A stretch of 64,000 nucleotides of DNA, taken from the NCBI GenBank assembly GCA_947625615.1, contig CANQPB010000001.1, positions 81,669 through 145,668 on the forward strand. Reading direction: 5' to 3'. Numbering within the stretch: the first letter of the stretch is position 1; each line of letters begins with the position of its first letter. Positions 1-15,298 of the stretch are shown one piece after another. The position numbers and the translations under genes were made by a program. The notes under the pieces were generated by a model that was not told the origin of the DNA, did no database searches, and saw only the letters and a program-made list of their open reading frames with translations. The stretch comes from an uncultured Clostridia bacterium (GTDB lineage: Bacteria; Bacillota; Clostridia; Oscillospirales; Ruminococcaceae).

Positions 1-288
1 GCGCTCGGCGTGCTCGCGGTCAATATCCTCGGGGGCCTCGGCAGTCTCGACAAGAATGAGAACGCTGTTCTTTTCTATCTTACAGACGCCGTTTGAAAGG
101 ACGGCGTCCCGCTTTTTGCCCTCAGAATCGGTAAAATGGGCAATACCGATGGACACCGCGATGATCGTGTCCTCGTGGTTTGCCATGATTCCGTAGAGGC
201 CGTCGACGGTGGGCACCGCAAGCGACGTGCTCTCGCCGCGGTAAAATATCTTGTCTGCGGCAAAAATTTCAAGTGAAAAAGAGGTCAT
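1..288 (-). CDS. atpC: ATP synthase F1 epsilon subunit (partial, runs off window start)
   Basis: Reverse-strand translation from 288 reads MTSFSLEIFAADKIFYRGESTSLAVPTVDGLYGIMANHEDT..., typical of epsilon; directly follows atpD. The ORF track lists only a different-frame ORF here. Confidence 0.9.
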   Translation of the reverse strand, partial: MTSFSLEIFAADKIFYRGESTSLAVPTVDGLYGIMANHEDTIIAVSIGIAHFTDSEGKKRDAVLSNGVCKIEKNSVLILVETAEAPEDIDREHAER

Positions 289-309
289 CGGCACCTGCTC
301 CTTAATTCA

Positions 310-2621
<2,312 letters not shown>

Positions 2622-2622
2622 G

Positions 2623-4353
2623 TTATGCTTCCTCCCTGTCGGAACGCGCAAATTCCGCGATGTCGCTTCTGTCCTGCTCGGATATCTTCTCTCCGCCCGA
2701 AAGCCTTGAAACAATGTCGGGGCGGGCGGCCTTAAAGGCGGCGGTCATTTTTCTCAACGTCTGCTCGAAGCCGTCGTCGGAAAGATTGTCGAAAGAATGG
2801 GCGGTGGCGGCGGTGAGAATAAACGCCTGCTCCCATTCCTCCCAGGGGTTATACTGCTCCTGCCGAAGAATGTTCATTAAGATCTCGCCGAAGCGCAGCG
2901 AGCGCTGCATTTCGTCGTCAAGATAGTTCGAAAACTGGGTGAACACCTTCATCTCCCTGTATTGCGCAAGCTCGAGGCGAAGCGAGCCCGCGGCGTTTTT
3001 AAGGCAGGGGGTCATGGCGTCGCCGCCGACGCGCGACACCGAAAGCCCGACGTTCACCGCCGGCCTCTGGCCGGAGCGGAACAGCGAGGTGTCCAAAAAG
3101 ATCTGCCCGTCGGTGATGGAGATGATGTTCGTGGGGATATACGCCGAGACGTTGCCCGCAAGGGTCTCGACGATAGGCAGAGCGGTCATCGAGCCGCCGC
3201 CGTATTCCTTTGAAAGATGCGCCGAGCGCTCCAAAAGCCTTGAATGAAGGTAAAAGACGTCGCCGGGGTAGGCCTCGCGGCCGGGCGAGCGCCCCAAAAC
3301 AAGGCTGAGCGAGCGGTAAGCAACAGCGTGCTTTGAAAGATCGTCGTAGATTATTAAGACGTCGCGGCCCTTTTCCATGAAATATTCCGCCAGCGCGCAG
3401 CCGGCGTAGGGGGCTATATACTGAAGCGGCGCGGGATCGCTCGCCGAAGCAAGAAGCACCGCCGTGTATTCCATGGCGCCGGCCTCCTCAAGTATATTGA
3501 CTATCCTGCGAACCGAGCTCGACTTCTGGCCTATGGCGACATATATGCATATGACGTCCTTGCCCTTTTGGTTGATTATAGTGTCTACGGCTATGGCGGT
3601 CTTGCCGGTCTGGCGGTCGCCGATGATAAGCTCGCGCTGGCCCCGGCCTATCGGGAACATGGCGTCGACGGAAAGAAGCCCCGTTTTAAGAGGCTTGTTG
3701 ACCGGCTCGCGCGCGGCAATTGCCGGCGCAGGGCTCTCCACCGGGCGGTAGCCCGAGCTTTCAATGTCGCCCTTGCCGTCTATGGGCACGCCGAGGGCGT
3801 CGGTTACGCGGCCTATAAAGCCCTCGCCGACCGGAACGCCCGCCGAGCGGCCCGTGCGGTGAACCGCGCTGCCCGACGTTACCGAGCCGTCGTCGTCAAA
3901 GAGAATGCAGCCGATCTCGGTTTTTGTAATGTTTTGCACCATTCCGCGGACGCCGCCCTCAAAGAGGAGGATCTCGCCGTAGGCGGCGTTTTTAAGCCCT
4001 TTTACCGTGGCCACGCCGTCGCCGACGGTTATCACCTTGCCGCGCTCCTCCGAGACGGCTTTCAGCTCGAAGCTCTCCACCGCAGATTTTAACAGCGGTA
4101 TTACGTCCGAGGCCTCGGCCGCATGCATGGCTGCCGCCTCGATGGCGCCGGTTATCTGTTTAAGCCTGCCCTCGCGGCTCCAGTCGTAAACGTCGCTGCC
4201 GAGCTCAAGCCGAAAGCCGTCTTCAAGCTCGGGCTCGTTCACCCATTCAAGGGTGCTGTCTTCGCCGAGGCGGCTTTTTGCAAATTCCTCGAAGCGCTTA
4301 AGCTGGCTGTCGCTCGGCCTTTCGGCGGAATAAAGAAATGCGTTTTTGCTCAT
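2623..4353 (-). CDS. atpA: ATP synthase alpha subunit with an N-terminal delta (OSCP) C-terminal-domain-like extension
   Basis: GDRQTGKTAIAVDTIINQK and the full alpha sequence. The first ~75 aa (SDSQLKRFEEFAKSRLGEDSTLEWVNEPELEDGFRLELGSDVYDWSREGRLKQI) resemble the delta C-terminal domain. Confidence 0.95.
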   Translation of the reverse strand: MSKNAFLYSAERPSDSQLKRFEEFAKSRLGEDSTLEWVNEPELEDGFRLELGSDVYDWSREGRLKQITGAIEAAAMHAAEASDVIPLLKSAVESFELKAVSEERGKVITVGDGVATVKGLKNAAYGEILLFEGGVRGMVQNITKTEIGCILFDDDGSVTSGSAVHRTGRSAGVPVGEGFIGRVTDALGVPIDGKGDIESSGYRPVESPAPAIAAREPVNKPLKTGLLSVDAMFPIGRGQRELIIGDRQTGKTAIAVDTIINQKGKDVICIYVAIGQKSSSVRRIVNILEEAGAMEYTAVLLASASDPAPLQYIAPYAGCALAEYFMEKGRDVLIIYDDLSKHAVAYRSLSLVLGRSPGREAYPGDVFYLHSRLLERSAHLSKEYGGGSMTALPIVETLAGNVSAYIPTNIISITDGQIFLDTSLFRSGQRPAVNVGLSVSRVGGDAMTPCLKNAAGSLRLELAQYREMKVFTQFSNYLDDEMQRSLRFGEILMNILRQEQYNPWEEWEQAFILTAATAHSFDNLSDDGFEQTLRKMTAAFKAARPDIVSRLSGGEKISEQDRSDIAEFARSDREEA

Positions 4354-4832
4354 TCGCCGCCGCCCTTTCCGACCGCGGCCAGAAACGTCTCAAAGACGTC
4401 CTCGCCGCCCGCCATGGCGGCGTTTTCCACCGATTTTACGGTGAGCTCCGAGATGTCGTCGCGGCTGTCGGTTATCGCCTTGCGGCGGATCTCCTCCGCC
4501 TCGGCGCGCGCGTGCTCAACTATGGCTCTCGCCTCGGTCTCGGCCTCGGAGATGCGCCTGTTATAGGCCTCCTGCGCCTTGTGGGCAAGCTCGAGCCGCT
4601 CGGCCTTGGCCTCCTCTTCCTTTTTGCTGAGATCGTCGTTTAAAGAGGACATGGCTGCGTCGGCCTCGGAAAGCTTTCTTTTTGCCTCTTCCGAAGCCTT
4701 TTTATACTCCTCCTCGCGCGCGGCGATATACTTCTTTACAGGGCTGTAAAGAAGAAAATAAAGCGCCGCGAACAGAATCACGAAGTTGAGCATATGCAGA
4801 AGTATCTGCTGGAAATCAATATTCAGAGGCAT
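4350..4832 (-). CDS. atpF: ATP synthase F0 b subunit
   Basis: N-terminal TM followed by a long charged coiled coil; stop overlaps the atpA start. Confidence 0.9.
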   Translation of the reverse strand: MPLNIDFQQILLHMLNFVILFAALYFLLYSPVKKYIAAREEEYKKASEEAKRKLSEADAAMSSLNDDLSKKEEEAKAERLELAHKAQEAYNRRISEAETEARAIVEHARAEAEEIRRKAITDSRDDISELTVKSVENAAMAGGEDVFETFLAAVGKGGGE

Positions 4833-4849
4833 AAGTCTTCCTCCCGCGG

Positions 4850-5203
4850 TTACAGGACGAATACGACAAGAATGGCGACGATAAGGGCGTAGATGATGGC
4901 GGTTTCAATGAAAACAAGGCCCAGCATCATTACGCTGCGTATCTGCGAAGCCGCCTCGGGCTGCCGCGCTATTCCGTCTATCGTTTTCATGATGGTGAGC
5001 GCCATGCCTATGGCTCCGCCTGCGGCGACTATGGCTATAATAACCGCAGCCGACATGGCCTTGAAATCGCGGACGGTGTTTTCGCCGCCCTTGGCCGCCT
5101 CGGCCTCGGGAGCTGCGCTGCCCTCGGCAAATACGGGAAGCGCGAGCGCAAAGGCTATCGCCATGGCAAGTATCACCGCTAAAATTCTCCTGATTGTTTT
5201 CAT
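4850..5203 (-). CDS. atpE: ATP synthase F0 c subunit with N-terminal signal-peptide-like extension
   Basis: Two-helix hairpin with ...DGIARQPEA... loop and helix 2 GLVFIETAIIYALIVAIL; preceded by MKTIRRILAVILAMAIAFALALPVFAEG. Confidence 0.92.
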   Translation of the reverse strand: MKTIRRILAVILAMAIAFALALPVFAEGSAAPEAEAAKGGENTVRDFKAMSAAVIIAIVAAGGAIGMALTIMKTIDGIARQPEAASQIRSVMMLGLVFIETAIIYALIVAILVVFVL

Positions 5204-6060
5204 ATGCTGTCTTCCTTTCCCGGTATTGCTGCCGGTTTTTTGATTTTTGATTTTTTGGGCTTAGGTGGGTGGGGCTCGGTGCTTTCCCCGTAGAACACCG
5301 AGACAAGCATCGTTAAAACGTAGGTCTGTATCACCGCGTGAAGCAACGTGAAGAGCACCGCCACCAGCGACGGCAAAACGAAGCTGAGAGGCAGGTAGTG
5401 GTAGACGAGATCCGTTACCAGAGCGCCGCTTAAAAGCGCGCCGAACAGACGGAAGCTCATCGAAACCGGCAAAGAGAAGTCCTTTAAGGCGTTCACCGCG
5501 CCCTTGGCCTTGCCGTAGATGATGCCGCTGACAAGTATCATGCCGTAGGACATAAACCCCATCGCGATGGCGCCGTTTATATCGGCAAGGGGCGCCGGAA
5601 GCGACACGCTCGTGCCGGAGGTCGTAACGGCCTGAAGGCCGAACAACTCAAAGAGCGTGCTTATGAACACGTAGACGCCGGCGGTGAAGATATAGGCTCC
5701 CAGAAAGCCGTTTCGGTGGGGGCTGTTCGAGCTTGCAAGCCCCGAAAACAGCTTTACGGCCTGCTCTAAAAGCAGTTGCAGCTTCCCGGGGATCTCGGTG
5801 AACCGCGGTATAACGAATATCCGGATTATCACCGCAAGGACTATGATTATCCCGCTGACCGTGAACGCGGATATCAGCCCCGGGTTTACATCTAAAAGGC
5901 CGAAAAGACTTATCTTCGAGCGCTCGTGAAGCACTCCGTCGCTCATAGCCTCCCTGATAGGCTCCTTTTCATGTCCTGGGACGAGGATTATTCCGACAAG
6001 CAAAAGGATTATCAGTACGGCGAAGACCGCTATGCTTATTGCCCGTGTTTTTTTTGGCAA
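5200..6060 (-). CDS. atpB: ATP synthase F0 a subunit
   Basis: Multi-TM protein with subunit a features (FRLFGALLSGALV...; C-terminal ALVAVLFTLLHAVIQTYVL); first gene of the atp operon. Confidence 0.92.
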   Translation of the reverse strand: MPKKTRAISIAVFAVLIILLLVGIILVPGHEKEPIREAMSDGVLHERSKISLFGLLDVNPGLISAFTVSGIIIVLAVIIRIFVIPRFTEIPGKLQLLLEQAVKLFSGLASSNSPHRNGFLGAYIFTAGVYVFISTLFELFGLQAVTTSGTSVSLPAPLADINGAIAMGFMSYGMILVSGIIYGKAKGAVNALKDFSLPVSMSFRLFGALLSGALVTDLVYHYLPLSFVLPSLVAVLFTLLHAVIQTYVLTMLVSVFYGESTEPHPPKPKKSKIKKPAAIPGKEDSI

Positions 6061-6140
6061 GTTATCGCCTCCTATACAAAAAACGAACCTCGGGCCGGCA
6101 CTCCGTTGCGCCCTGAGCTCGTCACTGTTGGATTTACTAC

Positions 6141-6168
6141 ATTATATCACCTGACGGCAAGATGTCAA
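6141..6168 (-). promoter_or_regulatory. Sigma70-type promoter for the atp operon
   Basis: Reverse strand TTGACA-16 nt-TATAAT, about 80 bp upstream of atpB. Confidence 0.75.
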
Positions 6169-6258
6169 GTGAAAGTTTTTTCACAAAACGTCCCGCCGCT
6201 GTGATAATTTGCCGAGGGGAGGGTTCAAGCCCCCTCCCCCGGACATATAAACTTAAAT

Positions 6259-9798
<3,540 letters not shown>

Positions 9799-9833
9799 GA
9801 CATTGCAAACCGAATTCTTTGTTGTTTTCGCTC

Positions 9834-9862
9834 TTGATTTATTTTTCGCAATGTTGTATAAT
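9834..9862 (+). promoter_or_regulatory. Promoter for the spermidine-synthase-like gene
   Basis: TTGATT-17 nt-TATAAT upstream of the ATG at 9900. Confidence 0.65.
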
Positions 9863-9899
9863 TGCTCCATACGTTTCATCTCGACAGAAAGGATCACCC

Positions 9900-11498
9900 A
9901 TGGAAAGAAAAATCCTGAAAAACAAAATCTACCTCTATATGACGGAATTCTTTGCGGGAATGTCGGTCATGGCGGCCGAGCTCGGCGCGTCGCGGCTTTT
10001 GGCGCCCTATTTCAGCTCGTCGCAGATAGTCTGGACAATAATCATCGGCACGATAATGATAGCCATGGCCCTCGGAAACATCTTCGGCGGGCGCTCGGCC
10101 GACAAAAATCCCGACCCCGACCGGCTCTATCTTCGCATCGCCTTTGCGGCGGTCTGGCTGGCGGCCATACCCGTGCTCGGAAAATACGTCATCGTCGGCA
10201 TCTCCGGCATAATGATCTTCGCCGTCAATTCAAACCTCTTGATATGGGCGGCGTTCGCGGCCTGCATGCTCATCTTCGTCTGCCCCCTCTTTCTTCTCGG
10301 CACCGTCACGCCCTCGCTGGTGAAATACACCGTCGACAGCCTTGACAGCAGCGGCAGAACCGTCGGCCTTTTAAACGCCTCCAACACAATAGGCAGCATT
10401 ATCGGCACCTTTGTTCCCACCTTCGTGACGATTCCCTCAGTCGGCACCTCGGCGACGTTTCTGATCTTCGCGGGGATACTTCTCGCCCTTTCGGCGGTTT
10501 ATTTCATCTCGGAAAAAAGAAAGCTTGCGCAGATAGCCGTCGCCGCGGTCATAACCGTTATATGCTGCATTTTCGGCGCAAGGTCGAGCTTTGCGTTCTG
10601 GCAGGACGGCATGGCCTACGAGGGGGAATCGGTCTATAACTACCTCCAGGTGACCGAGGACGACAGCGAGGTAGTCCTTTCGACAAACGTGCTGTTCGGC
10701 GTGCAGTCTATGCTGAAAAAAACCGGCGGGCTCACGGGAATGTACTACGACTACGCCATGGCGGCGCCCTATATGGCCGGGGTGTACGAAAAAGAAAGCC
10801 TCGACGTTTTAATACTCGGCATGGGCACCGGCACCTACGCCACGCAGTGCTCGCGGTATTTCGACAACCTCAGCTTTCGCGGGGTGGAGATCGACGAAAA
10901 AATAATCGCCCTCTCCCGGGAATTCTTCGAGCTGCCCGAATCGGTGGAGGTAACCCTTTACGACGGCAGGGCGTTTTTGGAGGCCGACAAGGGAATCTAC
11001 GACATCATCATGGTGGACGCCTATCAGGACATCACCATACCCTTTCAGATGTCCTCGGTGGAATTTTTCACCCTTGTTAAGGAGCACCTCGCCGAAGACG
11101 GTATCATGGTGATGAACATGAACATGAAGACCGGCGGCGGGGGGATAAATTCCTACCTTTCCGACACCGTTTCGACGGTTTTTGACAGCGTTTACACCGT
11201 CGGGGTGAACATGTCCTCGAACGTCGAGCTGTTCGCCGCAAACGGCGTGGATATCCCCGCAAGAATGGCCGAAAACCTTGAAAGCGAGGAAAACGGCAGC
11301 CTCGCCTCCTTTATGGAAAGCGTATGCGGCGGGTTGGAAAAATATCAGCCCGGAGAAAAGATCATGACTGACGACCGTGCGCCGGTCGAGCTTTTGGGAA
11401 TGAGGGCTATAGACGCCATGATATTCGACGAAGCGGAGTATTATAAGGATATATTCAGAAAATACGGCTTCAAGGGGCTTATAAGCTCGCTGAGCTGA
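9900..11498 (+). CDS. Membrane-fused spermidine synthase-like protein (N-terminal TM domain plus class I methyltransferase fold)
   Basis: N-terminal multi-TM (MTEFFAGMSVMAAELGASRLLAPYFSSS...) and C-terminal VLILGMGTGTYATQ...FRGVEIDEKII...IIMVDAYQDITIPF. Confidence 0.85.
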   Translation: MERKILKNKIYLYMTEFFAGMSVMAAELGASRLLAPYFSSSQIVWTIIIGTIMIAMALGNIFGGRSADKNPDPDRLYLRIAFAAVWLAAIPVLGKYVIVGISGIMIFAVNSNLLIWAAFAACMLIFVCPLFLLGTVTPSLVKYTVDSLDSSGRTVGLLNASNTIGSIIGTFVPTFVTIPSVGTSATFLIFAGILLALSAVYFISEKRKLAQIAVAAVITVICCIFGARSSFAFWQDGMAYEGESVYNYLQVTEDDSEVVLSTNVLFGVQSMLKKTGGLTGMYYDYAMAAPYMAGVYEKESLDVLILGMGTGTYATQCSRYFDNLSFRGVEIDEKIIALSREFFELPESVEVTLYDGRAFLEADKGIYDIIMVDAYQDITIPFQMSSVEFFTLVKEHLAEDGIMVMNMNMKTGGGGINSYLSDTVSTVFDSVYTVGVNMSSNVELFAANGVDIPARMAENLESEENGSLASFMESVCGGLEKYQPGEKIMTDDRAPVELLGMRAIDAMIFDEAEYYKDIFRKYGFKGLISSLS

Positions 11499-11537
11499 GC
11501 GCCCCGAAGCTTAAGGTTAAGGAGTTTTTGTTTTACA

Positions 11538-13013
11538 ATGGACGACCGTAAGACCGCCGCGCAGACAGACGCGGCAGAGGCAAAATATATAAAGATGACG
11601 ACCGAGCCGGTTGAAAAGCTTGTGGCAAAGCTCGCCGTGCCGACGATAATAAGCATGCTCGTCACCTCGTTCTACAACCTTGCCGACACCTTTTTCGTCA
11701 GGCAGCTTGAGAGCGACTCGATGATAGCCGCCGTGGGAATAGTCTTCCCGCTGATGGCGATAATACAGTCCTTCGGGTTCTTCTGCGGGCACGGCTCCGG
11801 CAACTACATATCCCGGGCGTTCGGCCGGCGCGACTACGCCGACGCCGAGGTGATGGCGGCAACAGGCTTCGGCTACGCCGTTGCATTCGGTCTCGCGATA
11901 TGCGTCTTCGGAACAATTTTCAGGGGGCCTTTGGTCTCGCTTCTCGGCGCAAAGACGGCGGCGACGGCTTCGGCCTCGGCGGACTACATGCAGTGGATAC
12001 TTTTCGCCGCGCCCTTTATGACCGGCGCGATAGTCATGAACAATCAGCTGAGAATGCAAGGCAACGCCTTCTTTGCGATGCTCGGCCTCACTTCCGGCTC
12101 GATACTCAATCTTATCCTCGACCCGCTTTTCATCTTCAAAAAAGGCGACCCCCTGTTCGGCGGCGTAATAACAATGCCGTTCGGAATCGGCATGGGCGTG
12201 GGCGGGGCGGCTCTCGCCACCGGCCTAAGCCAGCTCGTCAGCTTTGCGGTGCTTCTCATAGGAATCTACCGAAGCGACAACATAAAAATACGGCTTAAAA
12301 ACATTTCGCTAAAGCCCTACTATTTCAAGGGGATCGTTCAGGGCGGGCTGCCCTCGCTTGTAAGACAGGGCCTTGCGAGCATAGCCACCACCACCCTCAA
12401 CCACGCCGTGGGACTTTATCTCAGCGGCGACGAGATGATAGACGCCGTTCAGGCGGCGATGACCGGCGTTTCAAAGCTCATGAACTTCGCGGCCTCGGCG
12501 CTTATAGGCTTCGGGCAGGGGTTCCAGCCGGTCTGCGGCTTCAACTACGGCGCAAAAAAATTCGACCGCGTCCGCAGGTCTTATTACTTCTGCTTCAAGC
12601 TCTCCCTCGGGGTGCTGATAGTGCTTTCGGCGGTGGGGATAATCTTCGCCAAGCCGATAACCGCCGCCCTTGCGGGTTCGAGCGAGCTTGCGCAGTCGAT
12701 AGCGGCGTTTACGCTTCGCGCGCAGCTTATCGTCTTCCCGCTGATGAGCTGGGTGACCCTCTCGAACATGATGCTCCAGAACATCGGCATGACCGCCCGC
12801 GCCACGATAGTTGCAATGACAAGGCAGGGGCTGACGTTCATACCCTGCGTTCTGGCGCTGCCGTTTATCGTGCAGCTCTTCGGCGCCGAGCCGGTTTTGG
12901 GCCTCGAGCTTGCGCAGGCCGTCGCCGATCTTTTCGCGCTTATGATAGCCCTGCCGATAGGCCTGCAGGTTTTAAACGACATGAAAAAGCAAAGCAAAGA
13001 GGCGGAGGAATAA
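11538..13013 (+). CDS. MATE family efflux transporter
   Basis: Twelve-TM-like sequence with MATE features (PTIISMLVTSFYNLADTFFVRQL, GFGQGFQPVCGFNYGAKKFDRV). Confidence 0.92.
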   Translation: MDDRKTAAQTDAAEAKYIKMTTEPVEKLVAKLAVPTIISMLVTSFYNLADTFFVRQLESDSMIAAVGIVFPLMAIIQSFGFFCGHGSGNYISRAFGRRDYADAEVMAATGFGYAVAFGLAICVFGTIFRGPLVSLLGAKTAATASASADYMQWILFAAPFMTGAIVMNNQLRMQGNAFFAMLGLTSGSILNLILDPLFIFKKGDPLFGGVITMPFGIGMGVGGAALATGLSQLVSFAVLLIGIYRSDNIKIRLKNISLKPYYFKGIVQGGLPSLVRQGLASIATTTLNHAVGLYLSGDEMIDAVQAAMTGVSKLMNFAASALIGFGQGFQPVCGFNYGAKKFDRVRRSYYFCFKLSLGVLIVLSAVGIIFAKPITAALAGSSELAQSIAAFTLRAQLIVFPLMSWVTLSNMMLQNIGMTARATIVAMTRQGLTFIPCVLALPFIVQLFGAEPVLGLELAQAVADLFALMIALPIGLQVLNDMKKQSKEAEE

Positions 13014-13020
13014 TCCTCCC

Positions 13021-13094
13021 CGCCGGCGACACCTTGAAATTCTATCTTCTAATTTCTAACTTCTATCTTCTTGATGTGGCCATCAGGCCACATC
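13021..13094 (+). repeat. Dispersed heptad pyrimidine-tract repeat, copy 1
   Basis: GGCGACACCTTGAAATTCTATCTTCTAATTTCTAACTTCTATCTTCTTGATGTGGCCATCAGGCCACATC; matches 30005-30079 and 40487-40566. Confidence 0.85.
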
Positions 13095-13186
13095 GCACCT
13101 ATTGAAAATTCCGCAAAAGTGTGGTATAGTAGTCAGAAGCCGCGCGGCGGACGCGGACATATCAAATTTAGGAGTGACACAAAAGC

Positions 13187-13462
13187 ATGGATCTCGGAAG
13201 CTGGGGAATGTTCTTTTTAAAGCTCATAGTGCTCTTTGCGGGCGTTTACGTTATTATCATACTCACCCCAAAGCTCGCCGCGTTCATCGACAGCCGCCGC
13301 AAAACGGGCGACCGCCCCGACGAGCCGCGACCCGAAAGGGTGCAGAGTGAAAACGATACCGAAAACCTCCCGGCGGACGCCGAAAGCGGCGAAAATCCCG
13401 CCGAAGAAAGCGAAAATAATATTACCGAAAGTATAAATCAATCTGAAAATAAACAGGAGTAG
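13187..13462 (+). CDS. Small single-TM protein with acidic C-terminal tail
   Basis: 91 aa, one hydrophobic segment, E/D-rich tail; directly upstream of proS. Confidence 0.6.
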   Translation: MDLGSWGMFFLKLIVLFAGVYVIIILTPKLAAFIDSRRKTGDRPDEPRPERVQSENDTENLPADAESGENPAEESENNITESINQSENKQE

Positions 13463-13469
13463 AATTATT

Positions 13470-14912
13470 ATGGCTAAAAATGAAAAATTGGTCGAATCCA
13501 TCACCTCAATGGACGAGGATTTTGCGCAGTGGTACACCGACATTGTAAAAAAGGCGGAGCTTATCGAATACACCTCCGTCAAGGGCTGCATGGTTATCCG
13601 CCCCTACGGCTACGCCATCTGGGAGAACATGCAGAAAATTCTTGACGCCCGCTTCAAGGAGCTCGGCCATGAAAACGTCTGCATGCCTATGTTTATCCCC
13701 GAGAGCCTTTTAAACAAGGAAAAGGATCACGTCGAGGGCTTTGCGCCCGAGGTGGCGTGGGTCACCCACGGCGGAAACGAAAAGCTTGAGGAGCGCCTCT
13801 GCGTCCGCCCCACCTCCGAGACGCTTTTCTGCGAGCACTACGCCAACATCGTCCACAGCTACCGCGATCTGCCGAAGCTTTATAACCAGTGGGTTTCGGT
13901 CGTGAGATGGGAGAAGACGACGAGGCCGTTTTTGCGGTCACGCGAGTTCCTTTGGCAGGAGGGGCACACCATTCACGCCACCGCCGAGGAGGCCGTTGAG
14001 GAGACCGAGCGCATGCTGAACGTCTACGCCGATTTCTGCGAACAGGCCCTCGCGATGCCCGTAGTAAAGGGCAAGAAGACCGAGAGCGACAAATTTGCCG
14101 GCGCGGTCTCGACGTATGCAATCGAGGCTTTGATGCACGACGGCAAGGCGCTTCAGGCGGGCACGTCTCACTATTTCGGCGACGGCTTTGCCAAGGCGTT
14201 CGGCATAACCTATACCGACAAAAACAACACCGTCTGCGTGCCTCACCAGACCTCCTGGGGCGTCACCACACGCCTCATCGGCGCAATAATCATGACCCAC
14301 GGCGACGACAACGGCCTTGTGCTTCCGCCGGCGGTCGCGCCCATTCAGGTGGTTATTGTCCCCGTCGCGCAGCATAAGGAAGGCGTCCTTGAAAAGGCGA
14401 ACGAGCTTTACGAGACCTTGAAGGCCGCCGGAATAAGGGTAAAGCTCGACGATTCCGAGCAGTCCCCCGGCTGGAAATATTCCGAATACGAGATGAAGGG
14501 CGTTCCGCTGAGAATAGAGATAGGCCCCCGCGACATTGAGGAGGGCCACTGCGTGGCGGTAGAGCGGCACAACCGCAACAAGACCTTTATCCCGCTCGGC
14601 GAGCTTGTCGAAAAGGTGAACGAAAGGCTCAAGGCCGTCCACGACGGAATGTACGAAAAGGCCCTTGAGAACCAGAAGCGCAGAACCTACGCCTGCCGCT
14701 CGGTAGACGAGATAAATAAGGCCCTTGCCGAAAAGGGCGACGGCTTTGTCAAGGCGATGTGGTGCGGCGACGAGGAATGCGAGAAAAAGGTAAAGGAGCA
14801 GACCGGCGCCGGAAGCCGCTGCATACCCTTTGAGCAGGAGCAGATAGACGACAAATGCGTTTGCTGCGGCAAGCCCGCGAAATGCATGGTCATCTGGGGA
14901 AAAGCCTATTAA
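13470..14912 (+). CDS. proS: Prolyl-tRNA synthetase (short 480-aa, archaeal/eukaryote-like type)
   Basis: [70 protein letters not shown]. Confidence 0.96.
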   Translation: MAKNEKLVESITSMDEDFAQWYTDIVKKAELIEYTSVKGCMVIRPYGYAIWENMQKILDARFKELGHENVCMPMFIPESLLNKEKDHVEGFAPEVAWVTHGGNEKLEERLCVRPTSETLFCEHYANIVHSYRDLPKLYNQWVSVVRWEKTTRPFLRSREFLWQEGHTIHATAEEAVEETERMLNVYADFCEQALAMPVVKGKKTESDKFAGAVSTYAIEALMHDGKALQAGTSHYFGDGFAKAFGITYTDKNNTVCVPHQTSWGVTTRLIGAIIMTHGDDNGLVLPPAVAPIQVVIVPVAQHKEGVLEKANELYETLKAAGIRVKLDDSEQSPGWKYSEYEMKGVPLRIEIGPRDIEEGHCVAVERHNRNKTFIPLGELVEKVNERLKAVHDGMYEKALENQKRRTYACRSVDEINKALAEKGDGFVKAMWCGDEECEKKVKEQTGAGSRCIPFEQEQIDDKCVCCGKPAKCMVIWGKAY

Positions 14913-14919
14913 ACAACAT

Positions 14920-14948
14920 AAAGCCCCCGACAGCTCGGGGGCTTTTAT
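14920..14948 (+). terminator. Rho-independent terminator after proS
   Basis: AAAGCCCCCGA-CAGC-TCGGGGGCTTTT. Confidence 0.85.
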
Positions 14949-14977
14949 TTGACAAAATATCCGCATTGTGATAGAAT
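14949..14977 (+). promoter_or_regulatory. Promoter of the putative toxin mRNA
   Basis: TTGACA-17 nt-TAGAAT. Confidence 0.7.
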
Positions 14978-15105
14978 GAGCGTGAGGAGACCCCGCTTTA
15001 ATGCGAACAAAGCGGAAAACGGCGTGGCGCTGAAATGCCCTTCGGGGATAACGCCCATTGCTTGTACATCGCCCGAGGGAGTAAGCAGCCGAGGGAGGTA
15101 TGTGC

Positions 15106-15204
15106 ATGACAGCTTTTCTTGAAATTGCCGCCAACATTTGCAGCATCGTCAGATTTGTTCTCGACCTGCTGATCTACATATCGAAGCGCGAAGATAAAAA
15201 GTGA
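15106..15204 (+). CDS. 32-aa hydrophobic peptide, candidate type I toxin (holin-like/Fst-like class)
   Basis: MTAFLEIAANICSIVRFVLDLLIYISKREDKK; preceded by RBS GAGGGAGGT; below the ORF-track length cutoff. Confidence 0.65.
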   Translation: MTAFLEIAANICSIVRFVLDLLIYISKREDKK

Positions 15205-15292
15205 GCCGTTTGTCCGATCCACAAGCGGCTCTTGTCAGTTTGATCTGACTTTTGTTTCTTGCCGTTCGGCGACCCGTCGGGTCTCCTCGCTT
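15193..15292 (-). ncRNA. Candidate antisense antitoxin RNA, convergent with the toxin mRNA
   Basis: Reverse-strand TTGACA-16-TATAAT at 15299-15326; hairpin GAGCCGCTTGT..ACAAACGGCTC (15203-15231) followed by ACTTTTTATC on the reverse strand. Confidence 0.55.
15234..15258 (+). terminator. Terminator of the putative toxin mRNA
   Basis: GTCAG-TTTGAT-CTGAC-TTTTGTTTCTT. Confidence 0.55.
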
Positions 15293-15298
15293 ACATAT

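Noticed and set aside
13938-15146. 402-aa antisense ORF over proS
   Set aside because: Antisense shadow ORF; it also crosses the proS terminator and the type I TA-like leader.
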